From Armillaria gallica (lineage: Eukaryota; Basidiomycota; Agaricomycetes; Agaricales; Physalacriaceae), in the NCBI GenBank assembly GCA_037576215.1, contig JBANDB010000005.1, positions 4,650,001 to 4,714,000 of the forward strand: a stretch of 64,000 nt of DNA, read 5' to 3'. Position numbers and translations under genes: made by a program. Positions within the stretch are counted from its first letter, which is position 1. The number at the start of each line of letters is the position of its first letter. Of the stretch, positions 31,909 to 43,046 are shown piece after piece. The notes under the pieces were generated by a model. That model did no database searches and had not been told where the DNA came from. It saw only the letters and a list, made by a program, of their open reading frames with translations.

Positions 31909-32947
31909 ATGTCCACTCTTTCAACAACTACTATTTCTGACGCTTTCTGGTTCGAAGATGGAAATATCGTGCTCATCGCGGCCAACATCGCTTTCAAAGT
32001 CCATCGCGGCCAGCTTTCACGCCATTCGGAGGTCTTTGAAGGATTGTTCGATTTACCTCAACCGCCTGAAGAAGTCGGCGATATTTACGACGGTACTCCT
32101 TTTGTCGAGCTTCATGACTCCGCCCAGGACGTCGGGTATTTCCTCGGCGCCCTCTATGATGGACTGTACGTCCAACTGAAATCTCGCCTTCCGTCACCTC
32201 ACTTGTATGTACAGGTATTTTATGAAAACCTCCGCTTCAGACTTTGCCTGTATCTCTGCTGTACTTCGCTTGTCGACGAAATACCTTGTTGAGCATTTAC
32301 GCGTGCAATGCATGACGCGATTGACCCAGGACTGGCCTACAACCCTCGCCGGATGGGACGTTCGAGAACAGCAGGCTACCGACGAGAACGGGCGATATTT
32401 ACCTCGCGACCGTACCTGTCACCCCATCCACATCATCAGCCTCTCCATCGAGCTTGGACTCATCGAACTTCTACCAGCTGCATTCTACGATCTCTGTCGC
32501 TACGGCCCGAGCAAGATTGTCGCCGGCTGTCCTTCTTTATCTGATCCTTCGTCAGCGGTCAGCCTTTCAACCGACATTCTTCGGCGCACTCTCCGAGGAC
32601 GCGAAATTGGACAGCAGTTTACGGCGCGTTTCGTCTTGGAGGAGATACAAGGACGTACGCCCTCCGCCGATTGCCCACACCCGGACTTATGCATTCAGGC
32701 TTTCTACTACATCACGCTCAATTTACTGAGGGCTGTAGGCGGGATTGCTTGTGGGCGTGATGCCGATCCGCTTTTTACACTTACACAAGGCATGGGTATG
32801 CCAGATCGGAACGACTTTTCAGACGGCCAGGAAGAGATCGCGCTGAGAATGTGTGGGATGTGTAAAGTGGAATTCATCGACGACTGTGCAAAGGCGAGAG
32901 GGGAGGTTTGGGGATTGCTAGGGTCTTGGTTTGGTTTGGACGGATGA
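31909..32947 (+). CDS. BTB/POZ-domain protein
   Basis: Two exons (31909-32165, 32215-32947), 329 residues. The N-terminal 110 residues are a BTB fold of the type very common in agaricomycetes: FWFEDGNIVLIAANIAFKVHRGQL, SEVFEGLFDLPQP, FVELHDSAQDVGYFLGALYDGL, then FACISAVLRLSTKYLVEHLR. The intron lies in the same place as in related genes, after the GL dipeptide, and restores phase. The C-terminal half is helical and unassigned, with several Cys (CGMCKVEF). Such proteins may act as cullin-3 adaptors, but this is family knowledge and not shown here. Transcribed away from the RdRP gene. Confidence 0.85.
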
Positions 32948-33367
32948 TTGCATTTTTCAGCTGCGATTCTAAAGGCGTATTTGTTTTCTTGTTGCACGCC
33001 TTTCAAATCAACAAAGATTTTTTTGACTATGACAGAAAGTGGGCGAGTTTCTGTGAAGGTGAGGTGCTAGAAAATCGGGGTCCTTCGGATTCCATTCGGA
33101 ACGGTTTCGATCAATGGAACTTATTGCTTTGACCACGCTAACCATCTGTACGCTTATCTGAGTATTGGTATAAAACGTATGCTGAAAAACGAGACCTGTT
33201 CTCATTATGAAAAACGCACCAGCCTCTGTACATGTAGTGGTTTATGCATTCAGCTTGAGCTGGTGGGTTGCTACTAATTCGCTCTCGGTATTGTACTCTG
33301 CTAAGTGGATCTTTTATGCACAGGAAAGTCATAAACATGTGTACTTCAGTTACGAGTTGGGTATAAC
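32948..33367. other. Intergenic, nothing recognised
   Basis: Convergent spacer between the BTB gene and a membrane-protein gene. Short open frames without family resemblance. Confidence 0.45.
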
Positions 33368-34312
33368 CTACCGTAGGGTATCAGACAGCTCGACGTCGTC
33401 CGTGTACGTCTCCTCTGTAGAATGGCGTCGACGCTGCTTGAAGATGAGCAACATGACGCGGTTGCATAAGACTGAATGGAAGATGCGCTGGTAGCAACCG
33501 AGAGAGGCTGTGAGACTAGGGACCCACACGGGGACAAGGATATTGGCAAGGGATATGATGAAGATGCATACGTAGAAGAGCATCCCCGAGGCGTATAACT
33601 CTGTAAGGAAAGGATGTGTCGACCGACGAAGGTGCTCTATGCCCTTGAAGAGCGTGAGCAAAGCAACGATCGTATCTGTAACGAGCATAAGGATATATGC
33701 TACTGCCATGATATTTGAAGAAGATAAATTTATGCAGCCAGGCTCATTGGGCAATGTGACGACTGTGAATAGTAAGCGTTAAGCTCTGGCACGGATGACA
33801 AGCTGCCCACATTGAGTTCTCTTGATTGCTATAGCGATGCAAACCACCCCTGGTATAAAACAGAAGATCCCAGTTCCGACAAAACACCAGAATATCGCCC
33901 TGCTCCTATCCCATATCGCATAGGTGCGGATCATGAGGATCACCTGCGATGTGAAAACTCCAATGAGAACGAACGGGCCTACAATGCTATAAAACCGGCG
34001 ACACAGAGCGGGAGTGGCCGTTTGCAGGATCCAGTTAATGGTCAGCGCCGTATCGACCAAGGGTGAGTAGCGGTTAAAGGCGAACAGCAGTAGACGAGGG
34101 TGTAAGGGTCGGGGAAGCCATACATAATTAATCTCAGTGGGGAAGAGGAGAAGTATGTCGTAGATGAGCACGGTCGCGCACGCGGTTTGAGAATGGGATG
34201 CGAAAAACAGCGAGAACCTCTGTAAGGATGGAAGCAAAAGTGACTGAGCAGATGAGGGAAATAAGACGAAGGAAGGCATACCGCTAATGACATCCTGCTG
34301 AAACAATTGGGC
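33368..34312 (-). CDS. DUF6533-family seven-helix membrane protein
   Basis: At least two exons, complement(33368-33762, 33811-about 34312). The N-terminal start and a likely further intron are unresolved. DUF6533 signature: ACATVLIYDILLLFPTEINYVW, LLFAFNRYSPLVDTA, MIRTYAIWDRSRAIFW, then a Pro/Gly/Cys segment (LPNEPGCIN), VTDTIVALLTLFKGIEHLRRS, and SLANILVPVW with YQRIFHSVLCNRVMLLIFKQ before a hydrophilic tail. About seven hydrophobic segments are visible. The intron at 33763-33810 (48 bp) is the only one that skips the TAA in the run-through frame and keeps phase. The family is expanded in mushrooms and has no known function; the fold resembles receptor-like proteins. A second member lies at 48040-49698. 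Confidence 0.75.
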
Positions 34313-35653
34313 ACAAAATTTTGCTATTCACCGCCGATTCTCGGTTCTGCTTCAATGCGTCCACTAAGAGAAAGCGAACGTGGAGAGGAGGGGGCGGATA
34401 ATGCGTAGTTCCTTCATAGAGGGTACTACTACCGGTCCTTTTAACGCTTTTAACGCCTGCGCCAGCCCTGAGATGGTCCACAAGCGACGGACTGAACACT
34501 CCGTGGACGACGACGTGGACACTCCTCGAGTACCTTCCACCAGCTCTCCACAGCTGAGCGGAGACTAGTTATCTTATGCCAGGCAAGATAGCCTAAGAAT
34601 CAGAACATTTTGGAAGCATAAAAATGTTTTTCGCCTACAGCAAAATGCCGACGGCTTTTGCTACGCGAGATCAAAAAGGTTACCTTATTTCTACACCTTT
34701 TGAGTTGATTATGACAACCAGGGCTTGATTATGATCGCCGCCCAGCTGTGACTCGGAACGCCCACTGTTTCTGCATCCGTTCGCAAAAAAGATTTTAGTC
34801 TTGAGCAATAAACACCTTCAATTCACTTATACGCAAAGCCGAGGCACGCGGCGCCGCGTCTCGCTGTCGCTCTGGAAAAGAGTAGAAAAGCGACAAATAG
34901 AAACAGCCGCAGCCCTGGACGGACTTGCAATGTGAGCACAATTCTTCGTAGGATCAAATCGAGAGGCTTACAACCAGGGGTAGAGAAACAAGAAGTCAAC
35001 AAGCCAGGGCTTCCGACTTTGCATAATGGTTCGAGTGTGACCTGTTCTTCGCCGCACATTAGACGCGGGAATATTCTTCCTCCGACCTGACCATGGAATG
35101 ATGGGCCACATGCTCCGACACAGATACCTGACTGCGATGCGTGGTCGAGCGGAACGGTGAGTAAGGGAAGAGTCCTAAGCGGTCCAGAAGCGGTTTCATC
35201 GTATAACCTTCGCTGCGCAACCCCGGGACCAGTCCGAGCCACAGAACAACGGCTTCAAACTTTTTTTCACTTGTCATCTCCGAAGAACGCATCGTCTCTC
35301 CCTGTCCAGTATAAGGGAACGAAAGTAAAAATATGCCCGATGTGCTTGTCCTTCAGGACACTGGGCTGTGTATCGGTGCTTCGACGGCCTAGTTGTTTCA
35401 GCACTTTCGACAGATCCGTACTGAGAAAGGTACGCCCTGTATCTGCTCGTAACTGGAATGAAGGGAGGACTGCCCAGCCAGTTTGGACAGAGTTCAGAGG
35501 TCCTGTGGAGATGTTCTGAGACGAACTGGTGGTGGTGCTTAACCATGACTACGATCATCAGTAACATCGGCCACATTGGCAGCGTCGTTGAAGCTCGACA
35601 GAAAGAGAAAGATCTATAATATACATTTACATTTACAACATGTTGCCACAATC
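34313..35653. other. Region without a firm gene; one 139-codon minus-strand open frame
   Basis: An open frame at complement(34823-35242) encodes a Cys-containing sequence ending in a hydrophobic helix (LRLFLFVAFLLF); no family recognised and no splice context that convinces. From about 35400 rightward the DNA is homologous to 38150-38500, downstream of the second dehydrogenase copy, so it belongs to the duplicated unit. Confidence 0.35.
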
Positions 35654-36735
35654 TTAGTTTGCTTTGTTCCATTGCTTCCCATCGAGCGTGAATCTATTGG
35701 ACCGGTCAGCCAAAGCACGAGAATGAAGTAAACATGAACGCAACCGGTAGTCCCAGCCTTTAGGCTTCTCGCTATTGATAAGCTCCCAATACGCCGTAGC
35801 ATGCGCAGGCCCGCTTTTCTTGAAGTCGCTAAAAGCAGGGAGGGTACCCTCCTGCGAAACCAAGAGGGCAAAGTGGAACCTATGTCAACTGATTAGGCGA
35901 GGAACGCGCCAGCTGAAGACAACGCAATCGAACCTTATCCCCTCCTTGATATACGCGTTCCAGAACACCTCGGTGAGATGAGCCTCCACCACCTTCAGGG
36001 ATTGAAGATCATACAAGGCCAGATTGTCGTGAGGGGGGAAAGGAAGAGCGTTGCCGGTTACGATGAAGGCCTTTGGGCCAGATGTGAGCGACCGGAAACC
36101 CTTCAGCGCATCCTGAGCAATACTGTATACACTGGTGGTCACAGTGAGGGTCCGCTTGAAATCTTCTAGAGGCAAGGAAAGAGGATCTGTTTCGACCTCG
36201 GGACGGCGCCAGACAGCGGCTGCGAGTGGATCAGTATTGGACAGGCATCAACTTGATCAGGACGCACCATTGAATACCACTACGTTGGGGGTACCGAGCT
36301 CAGTGGAGACTGTCTTGTACGCGGCAGAGACACTGTCCGGCAGAGTAATGTCGACTTTGACAGGGAAGAAGCCGTCCTTCTTCAGCTTATCGATGTCTGG
36401 GTTGCGAGAGCCCAAGGCGACTTTGTATTTCTGGGATTGCAAGGCTTTGGCGACGTGGTGGCCAACATTGGGACCTGCACCGAGAATGAGAGCGACCAAG
36501 GACGACATGATTGATGGGTAGTTTGAAGGTGAATAGAGACTTATATATGGCGTCATGTTAACCAATACATTAGCCACCATCCGCTTATCCATCCATCTGC
36601 GTCGAAAAGATTACTCATCTACTCGGAGAACAAGGTGGAAGATGATGCATTGATGGACTTCCTGCTAATATCAGTAACTGGATTCTAAGGGAAAACACAC
36701 AATGATGAGGACATTCCGTTATAAGTCGTAACAGT
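35400..36735. repeat. Left arm of a segmental duplication (dehydrogenase unit A)
   Basis: This stretch and 38150-39598 share the whole dehydrogenase gene, about 220 bp upstream of it (through CGTAAC at about 36732 and 39596) and about 250 bp downstream. The upstream flanks differ by point changes and small indels, e.g. an extra GCGCTTA and CGAGACGAGA in unit B. Confidence 0.8.
35654..36508 (-). CDS. Short-chain dehydrogenase/reductase-like protein, copy A
   Basis: Four exons, complement(35654-35693, 35745-35879, 35934-36219, 36268-36508), 233 residues. The N terminus is a Rossmann start: VALILGAGPNVGHHVAKAL, GSRNPDIDKL, VKVDITLPDSV and VVVFNAA at the end of strand four. The nucleotide-binding motif is GAGPNVG rather than the usual TGxxxGxG. 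The later part has FIVTGNALPF, YDLQSLKVVEAHL, and ends WDYRFTLDG, as in many fungal NAD(P)-binding proteins of this size. A standard YxxxK catalytic pair is not evident (Tyr and Lys are six apart), so enzymatic activity is uncertain. Splice sites match copy B exactly. Substrate unknown. Confidence 0.82.
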
Positions 36736-37690
36736 TTCAAATGGGCAAGAAGAGTTTAGCGTGCTAGCCTGCGTGGCTGCGTGGTCGTCAGAATTGTTAG
36801 CCCACCAGCTAAATCTCCATATCGGGACCGCCCGCTAGAGAGCGTACAAAGTGACTTTTTCGGCTAACTTTTCGTCACTTATTTGAACTTTTTCACTTAT
36901 TCTCGTGCCCGATTTGGCATGCTCACTTTGCTCACTTCCTCTCACTTCGCACTTGCCTGATGCTACGACTCGATCACGACGCCTACCTGTTTATTGCTCA
37001 CCAGCTCTAGGTACTATCGATTAACGGTGGTATGTCATAGTTTTGTCTGCCAAACATCGATCACGCTGTTCACACATGGATCTTTCGCTCTCATAGGCTA
37101 TAGCTGGTCAAGCTCAAGGTTTATGGAGATCCGTCTTTTCAATTGGGCCAGGAGTACCCCGTAGGGAATGTTAGGACGCCACATCAGGCCTATGGATGTT
37201 CAAATGTTCAGGTACTAGTATGCGCCTTCATGCTAATACGAGCACAATGTCAATGCGGGTCTTATTTTCCCACCTCGCTTTCTCATCCATTAGAAGCTCT
37301 ACCCTTTTTGAGAATACTTTTGGATAAATCGCCTCCACTATTCGACCATCTTAATTAATATTGACTGGATTTATACCAGGTCCGCACGTTGACTCAAGAG
37401 TCTCGAGTTTAGGTTTCTTAGACCGACTCAGCGTCTAGGCATTTCACTTGCATCTACAGTGCTGTAAATTTAGTTGGGTTCAACTGGAGCTCAACTAATG
37501 ACTTGCGTGGCTGCGTGGTACCACGCTGAATTTCCAGTGCCTGTTCCATGAAGTCCGAGCTTCCTTTCATCAATGCATCATCCACGAAAACGCCCCTGAC
37601 TGTCGAGCTGTATGCAAACAGCTCAGGAAGGAAGTTGTATTACCCGTCGGTGGTCCTCAACAGATGTAACGACAGCAACCGAATCCATGT
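36736..37690. other. Intergenic, no gene; paired 16-mers and a palindrome
   Basis: No coding signal. The identical 16-mer TGCGTGGCTGCGTGGT occurs at 36770-36785 and 37504-37519, and the second runs into a perfect 14-bp palindrome GCGTGGTACCACGC (37513-37526). These might mark the ends of a small inserted element of about 750 bp. Confidence 0.4.
37513..37526. repeat. Perfect 14-bp palindrome
   Basis: GCGTGGTACCACGC reads the same on both strands. It overlaps the second copy of a 16-mer that also occurs at 36770. Possible binding site or element end; function unknown. Confidence 0.4.
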
Positions 37691-38072
37691 ACATCGGCTT
37701 CAAACTTTTTTTTACTTGTCCGAATCTGAGGAGAACGACAAGTCATTTTTTAAAAAGGTCATTAAAAATATACGTAAAGTACAAGGATGCGTCATCCATC
37801 CTGAAGGGACAACCATTAGCACAAAGTTCTAATGAAAGGAAAGGCCAATCTCACCCACCGCGACAGTCAATACATAATCAGAAATCTCAGGTACAGCAAA
37901 ATACACATCCCGTTCAGAGCCAGTGACACAATGAACGACGCCCTCAGGGACAGATATATCAGTCAGGATATCAGCGCTCCATGCCAGTGTTACATATCGC
38001 CTCAAGCGATAGCAATTCATCTCCACAACTGGGCGCATGCACTTGCAGGATATGGCAGTCGGAATGGGCTGG

Positions 38073-38493
38073 CTAGAGTCGTGGCTGAAACTGACATTTG
38101 GGGTTGATTATGCACAATCTTTCGACTAGGGAGATGCCGGAAGAATACTGCGTTTGTTGGAGTGACATGATGCATATACCCTCGGCGTTTGCGTAGCACT
38201 CTGCTTTGACGACTTCGTAAAGCTCGTTCATGGCTGCTTCAGCTTTTTCAACAAATCCGTACTGAGAAACATAGAAGTCCGCTTTTTCTCGTAACTGGAA
38301 TGAGGGTAGGACCTGCGCAGCCAGTCGATCCGATCCGCATCCTGGGTAGAAGTTGATCTGTGGAGACATTCTGAGATGAAGCTGACATGTTGGCGGTGGC
38401 TGGGAGTATCGGACAAGATACCGGCGGTAGCGTCGCTTGACAGAAAGAAGAAGATATAATATACATTTACATTTACAACATGCTGCCAGATTC
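38073..38493 (-). other. Open frame downstream of dehydrogenase copy B, likely relic
   Basis: Minus-strand frame with QVLPSFQLREKADFYVSQYG and a helical segment AAMNELYEVVKAE. The unit A counterpart (about 35330-35560) reads AVLPSFQLRADTGRTF in a shifted frame with different continuation. The shared segment suggests an older gene now decayed in one or both units. No family recognised. Confidence 0.3.
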
Positions 38494-39598
38494 CTAGTTT
38501 GCTTTGTTCCACTCCTTCCCATCGATTGTGAATCTGTTGGACTCGTCAGTCAGAATCGCAGGATGAAATAGCTCAAACGCAACCGATAGTCCCAACCCTT
38601 AGGCTTCTCACTGCTGATGAGCTCCCAATACACCTTAGCGTGGGCTGGCCCACTCTTCGTGAAGTCGCTATAAGCCGGGATAGTACCCTCCTGCGAAACC
38701 AAGAGGGCAAAATGGAATCTGTCAACTAATTAGGCAGGGAACGCGTCAGCCAAAACGAACACCAAACCTTATGTCCTCTTTGATATACGCGTTGTAAAAC
38801 ACCTCTGTAAGATGAGCCTCCACGACTTTCAGCGTTTGGAGATCATACAAGATTGTGTTGTCGTGAGGGAGGAAAGGGAGGACGTTGCCGGTCACAATAA
38901 AGGCCTTTGGGCCAGATGTGAGCGACCGGAAGCCCTTCACAGCATCCTGAGCAACACTGTATACACTGGTGGATACAGAGAGGGTCCGCTTGAAGTCTTC
39001 TAGAGGCAAGGAGAGAGGATCTGTTTCGACCTCGGGACGGCGCCAGACAGCGGCTGCGAGTGGATCAGTATCGGACGGGCATCCACTTGATCATGACGCA
39101 CCATTGAATACCACTACGTTGGGGGTACCGAGCTCAGTGGAGACTGTCTTGTACGCGGCAGAAACACTGTCCGGCAGAGTAATGTCGACTTTGACAGGAA
39201 AGAAACCGTCCTTCTTGAGCTTATCGACATCTGGGTTGCGAGAACCCAACGCGACTTTGTATTTCTGGGATTGCAAGGCCTTGGCGACGTGGTGGCCAAC
39301 GTTGGGACCTGCACCGAGAATGAGAGCGACCAGGGACGACATGATTGATGGGTAGTTTGAAGGTGAATAGAAACTTTATAGAGAGACTAGATGGCGTCAT
39401 GTTAACCAATACATTAGCGCTTAGCCACCATTCACTTATTCATCCATCTGCGTCGAAAAGATTACTCATCCACTCGGAGAACAAGGTGGAAAATGATGCA
39501 TTGATGGGCTTCCTGCTCGAGACGAGAGTATCAGTAACTGAATGCTAAGGGAAAACACGCAATGATGGGGACATTCTGTTACCAGTCGCGTAACAAGG
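38150..39598. repeat. Right arm of the segmental duplication (dehydrogenase unit B)
   Basis: Homologous to 35400-36735 in the same orientation; contains dehydrogenase copy B with the same four exons. The two units are separated by about 1.4 kb of unrelated DNA. Confidence 0.8.
38494..39342 (-). CDS. Short-chain dehydrogenase/reductase-like protein, copy B
   Basis: Four exons, complement(38494-38533, 38584-38718, 38768-39053, 39102-39342), 233 residues with exon lengths identical to copy A. Exon 1 differs by one residue (PDVDKL for PDIDKL). Exon 2 differs more (FKRTLSVSTSVYSV, GNVLPFLPHDNTILYDLQTLK) and the last exon reads FTIDGKEW for FTLDGKQW. Both genes are open and correctly spliced, so both may work. 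Changes are conservative, suggesting retained constraint. The same caution about the unclear YxxxK pair applies. Origin by tandem duplication is directly visible. Confidence 0.82.
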
Positions 39599-40675
39599 CA
39601 GCAAAGAGCAAAGAGCGAGCAGTTCGTTGACCAAATACGGAGGACCTTCCCACGCCTTCGCTCTTTCTTGCTTTCATCTTTCAATCTGGGCCAAAGCCTC
39701 TGGATGTATATACTCAGTATTGCTCTCTCCCACTCTGTCTTCAGTCTGTTTTCTGTTCCATCGCAGGTTCTTCTGTAAACGAATTTGCCTTTCAGAACCA
39801 CTGATAATTCAAACATTAATTCACGCGCTTTCAACCAAGTTACTCCCGTTTCTGATCATGGATAGGATACGCAGCAAACCTCCGCAGTGAACGTATCTTA
39901 ATCCAGTCCATGCAATAAAAATTTGATGGAACTCGACTACCATCATATATATATATGCATCATCTTTTGCATACTTTGGCCAAGCACATTTCAGAAGGCG
40001 TGAGTGTGGTATCCCTCTTCTAAACAGGCAAAAGCATCTTCGAGAGACTGGGTACTTGACCTTCTCAGGATTATTTTTCCGTAGCAACGTCAAAGCCTAC
40101 TAGAAATGTTCTCCGTGTTTATTTCATCCTACGGTATATCTTAAATCTCCTACCATTTGAACCCGTCCACGAGGCCTTCAAGAGCGGATGAGGTGAGCAC
40201 ATTCACTATTCCAGGACTTCAGTTTGTAAATAAGTGGCTGCGGAATGTATGACAGGTCAGTGCTGAGTCCTCAATTTATAAGCGTGAGAGCGTCTTCCGT
40301 CAATGCACAAATGGCGCGACCTTGTCGTCGAAGCACGGCAGTGGGTTAAGTCACTCCTAATTAGCACCGTCCTCAACGCAGTTGGAATGATGCAAGATGA
40401 GGACGATGCTCAAGGAGACGCCGTGGTTTCCACTGTTGATGGTCCAGTTGATGTGAGATGCTACTTTGTGCCTGTAATTCTGCAGATATTTTATATTGAC
40501 ACCTGCTTTGCGCTCGGAATTCTTTCTTTCTTTGTTTCATTACCAATTCATAATTACAAAGCCAGGCATCCCATCCGCAGAGACGGACGGACCAGGGTGA
40601 CGCCATGTAGGTTATCTTTCGCATCATGTCTATCTTTTTGCGATAACAAGAACCTCATTCTGCGAACCCGAAGTC
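39599..40675. other. Intergenic, no gene recognised
   Basis: 5' flank of the transporter gene and of dehydrogenase unit B. An open frame at 40303-40824 runs through it, but overlaps the transporter start in another frame and shows no family resemblance. Confidence 0.4.
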
Positions 40676-42232
40676 ATGACTGTCGAAGCTCAAGACGAAA
40701 ATACTCCCCTCCTTCCAAAAGTCAACTGGCAATCTTCCTTGAGAGATGCGTACCAAAGGAACACGGGTTTCCTGCTTATTGCCGCTGCTTCTTTTATATT
40801 TTCCATAGGAAATGTCTGTGTTAAAGAACTGAACAGACTGGACGAGTCAGTTCCGACGTTCCAGGTGAGCTAAAACTCAATTTTACTGTCCCTGTCTGAT
40901 CAACTACTCGTAGTTAATCGCGATCCATATGGTACGCTCGTTCGACCAAACCTGAGTCCATTATTAAAAGACTCTGCATCTAGAGTATAACCTACCTAGG
41001 TGCTGTAATCTACATGCTATGCGCAGGAATCCCTGAACCTTTCAGAGGACCTCACGGGGCCCGCGCACTTCTCGTATTTCGTGGCATATGCGGGTAAGTA
41101 GACCGACTTTACTCTCTATTCATTCTAATGAGTTACTGTCTTTCGCTCTCAGTTTCATCGGTATCTGCGGCGTATACTACTCCCTCAAGTACCTCTCCCT
41201 CTCAGAAGCTACCGTCCTCACCTTTCTGATGCCGACCACGACCGCCATCGCAGGTGCAGTATTTCTCGGGGAGACGGTATCTATAGGGCAGATCGTAGCT
41301 GGACGTATGTCTCCATTCAAATGGCTTGTAAGCCCGCCTTTTGACAGTAACAGTGTTCAGTGTCTCCGGCGTCATCTGCATCGCGCAGCCAGAATTGTTA
41401 TTTGGTGACTTGCCGGCAGATGAATCCAGTGATCCTGAACATCGACTGATTGCAGTTGGGTATGTGTTAATAGGATCGGCTTGGCAATCCGCTATCTTTA
41501 TGCCTAACTGACACCCTAGCGTCGCTCTCATCGGTGTACTTGGAACCACTGCCGCTTGTGAGCCCTTGCCTATCTTCTCTTTGACATTATCACGTCCTTA
41601 CATACCCCAAAGTTACAACAATCCGCGCCATCGGATCTCGGGCTCACGCCCTTCATTCCCTAGCCTCATTCTCACTGCAGTCGGTCATTGCATCCAGCAT
41701 CGGGTATATAAAACTTTCCCATCTCCTCAATTCCGCAATCTCAATTCTCGAGCAGAATGGCAATAACGGGTACTCCGCTTGTATTCTCCACCCATTGGAA
41801 ATGGATTGTTCTCTTTTTGACATTGGGAATTACTGGATTCTTTGGACAGGTGTGTGTGCTACTAGCCCTCATCATCGCACACCATACGACCTCTTCTAGT
41901 TCCTTATCACCATGGGTCTCCAGCGCGAAACAGCCGGAAGGGGAACGACGGCTGTTTACACCCAAGTATGTGCTCCTGCACTATAACTTTTAGGCGTATC
42001 CAAACACCTTTTCCAAGATCGTATTCGCTACCGTTCTTGAACGAGTTTTCTTCGATTTTACCCCCGACTCGTGGTCGGTGGTAGGTATCGTGATTATTGT
42101 GACAGCAGCATTATATGTCGCGGTTCGTGATGCGCAGTATGTCACTGAGAGACGTCGTTGACCCGATTGTTGCAGCTGTCGAAGCGTAAAGAGAGGGTTA
42201 GGGATAGCCTAGAACCCTCAGAGAGCGCATAA
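40676..42232 (+). CDS. DMT-superfamily (EamA-type) membrane transporter
   Basis: Eleven exons: 40676-40864, 40914-40931, 40984-41093, 41153-41304, 41354-41459, 41520-41557, 41613-41703, 41756-41849, 41900-41965, 42018-42122, 42176-42232; 341 residues. Phases all agree and no stop occurs. Two related five-helix halves are seen: GFLLIAAASFIFSIGNVCVK, ITYLGAVIYMLCA, RALLVFRGICGFIG, YYSLKYLSLSEATVLTFLMP, FLGETVSIGQIVAG and VSGVICIAQP; then VALIGVLGTTAA, TTIRAIGSRAHAL, WIVLFLTLGITGFFGQ, FLITMGLQRETAGRGTTAVY and VVGIVIIVTAALYVAL. This matches EamA/SLC35G-type exporters of small metabolites; substrate unknown. Exon 2 is only 18 nt. The N terminus (ENTPLLPK) carries a dileucine-like motif, which may mean an internal membrane location. 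Confidence 0.88.
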
Positions 42233-43046
42233 AATTTGGAAGGGCATTCCAATTGGAGGAATGGGATAGACAAAGCCGCTGTTTATGAATGGGGCCTAGC
42301 ACGAAGTATAAGAAATTAGAGCATAAACTTGGACCAAGTCACCCAGGGTCTTCAAAATGATTACGCACTGTCGTATCGCGTCGTAGGCGTTCCTGAAGGA
42401 GGGTAATGGAAGTAAGAAGTGATGTACACTTGACTTATATCTTTCCCTTTCTCTCTCTCTTCAGTTTGCTCTAACGGTCCGATAAGAACACTGGCAGGAG
42501 GATGCACCTCGATAAGTTTGTTGACTGTTTCAAGAGAGCTGAGTGCTGCATTCCCAAGGCTTCGCGGTGCGTTGTATCACATCACTTTGCTGCAGCTTCG
42601 ATGGGTATTAATTGTGTAGACGGTGTAGCGGTCCTGACTCAAGTTGTTAGTCGTGCTCGCAGAGGAAAGTACTCTGCGTCGTGGATCCAAGAACGACACA
42701 GCTGGAACGACATCATGACATGATAAGTCGGACAGAGATCCTATCTTCTCATGAAGAGCCGATGCGATACTAATTCCACCGGTCTCAAGGAATACACTAC
42801 TAAGTGAGAACTGGGTAGCCCTTACTATGGTGGTCTGAAAAACACTACGTTCATTCTAACGCAGACAAGCAGTTCAGCGTCCAAGTGATGTAACAAAGCT
42901 AAACTTTCTGGGTCCTACTTCAGGTACTGAAGTACTGAAGGCTAGCAGTGGTTTGCATCTCTAGAGTATATAGAGTCGAACAACCGTGTTAGACATACTA
43001 TTCAGTCTACAAAGGATACGGTATTACATCATTGGCAAACCTCGTG
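42233..43046. other. Intergenic, nothing recognised
   Basis: Spacer between the transporter and a convergent membrane-protein gene. Only short frames without resemblance. Confidence 0.45.

Noticed and set aside
34823..35242. 139-codon minus-strand frame as a secreted or membrane protein
   Set aside because: No family recognised, overlapping frames are equally open, and no supporting splice or promoter signals.
40303..40824. 173-codon frame upstream of the transporter
   Set aside because: It overlaps the first transporter exon in another frame, and only the transporter frame matches a family.
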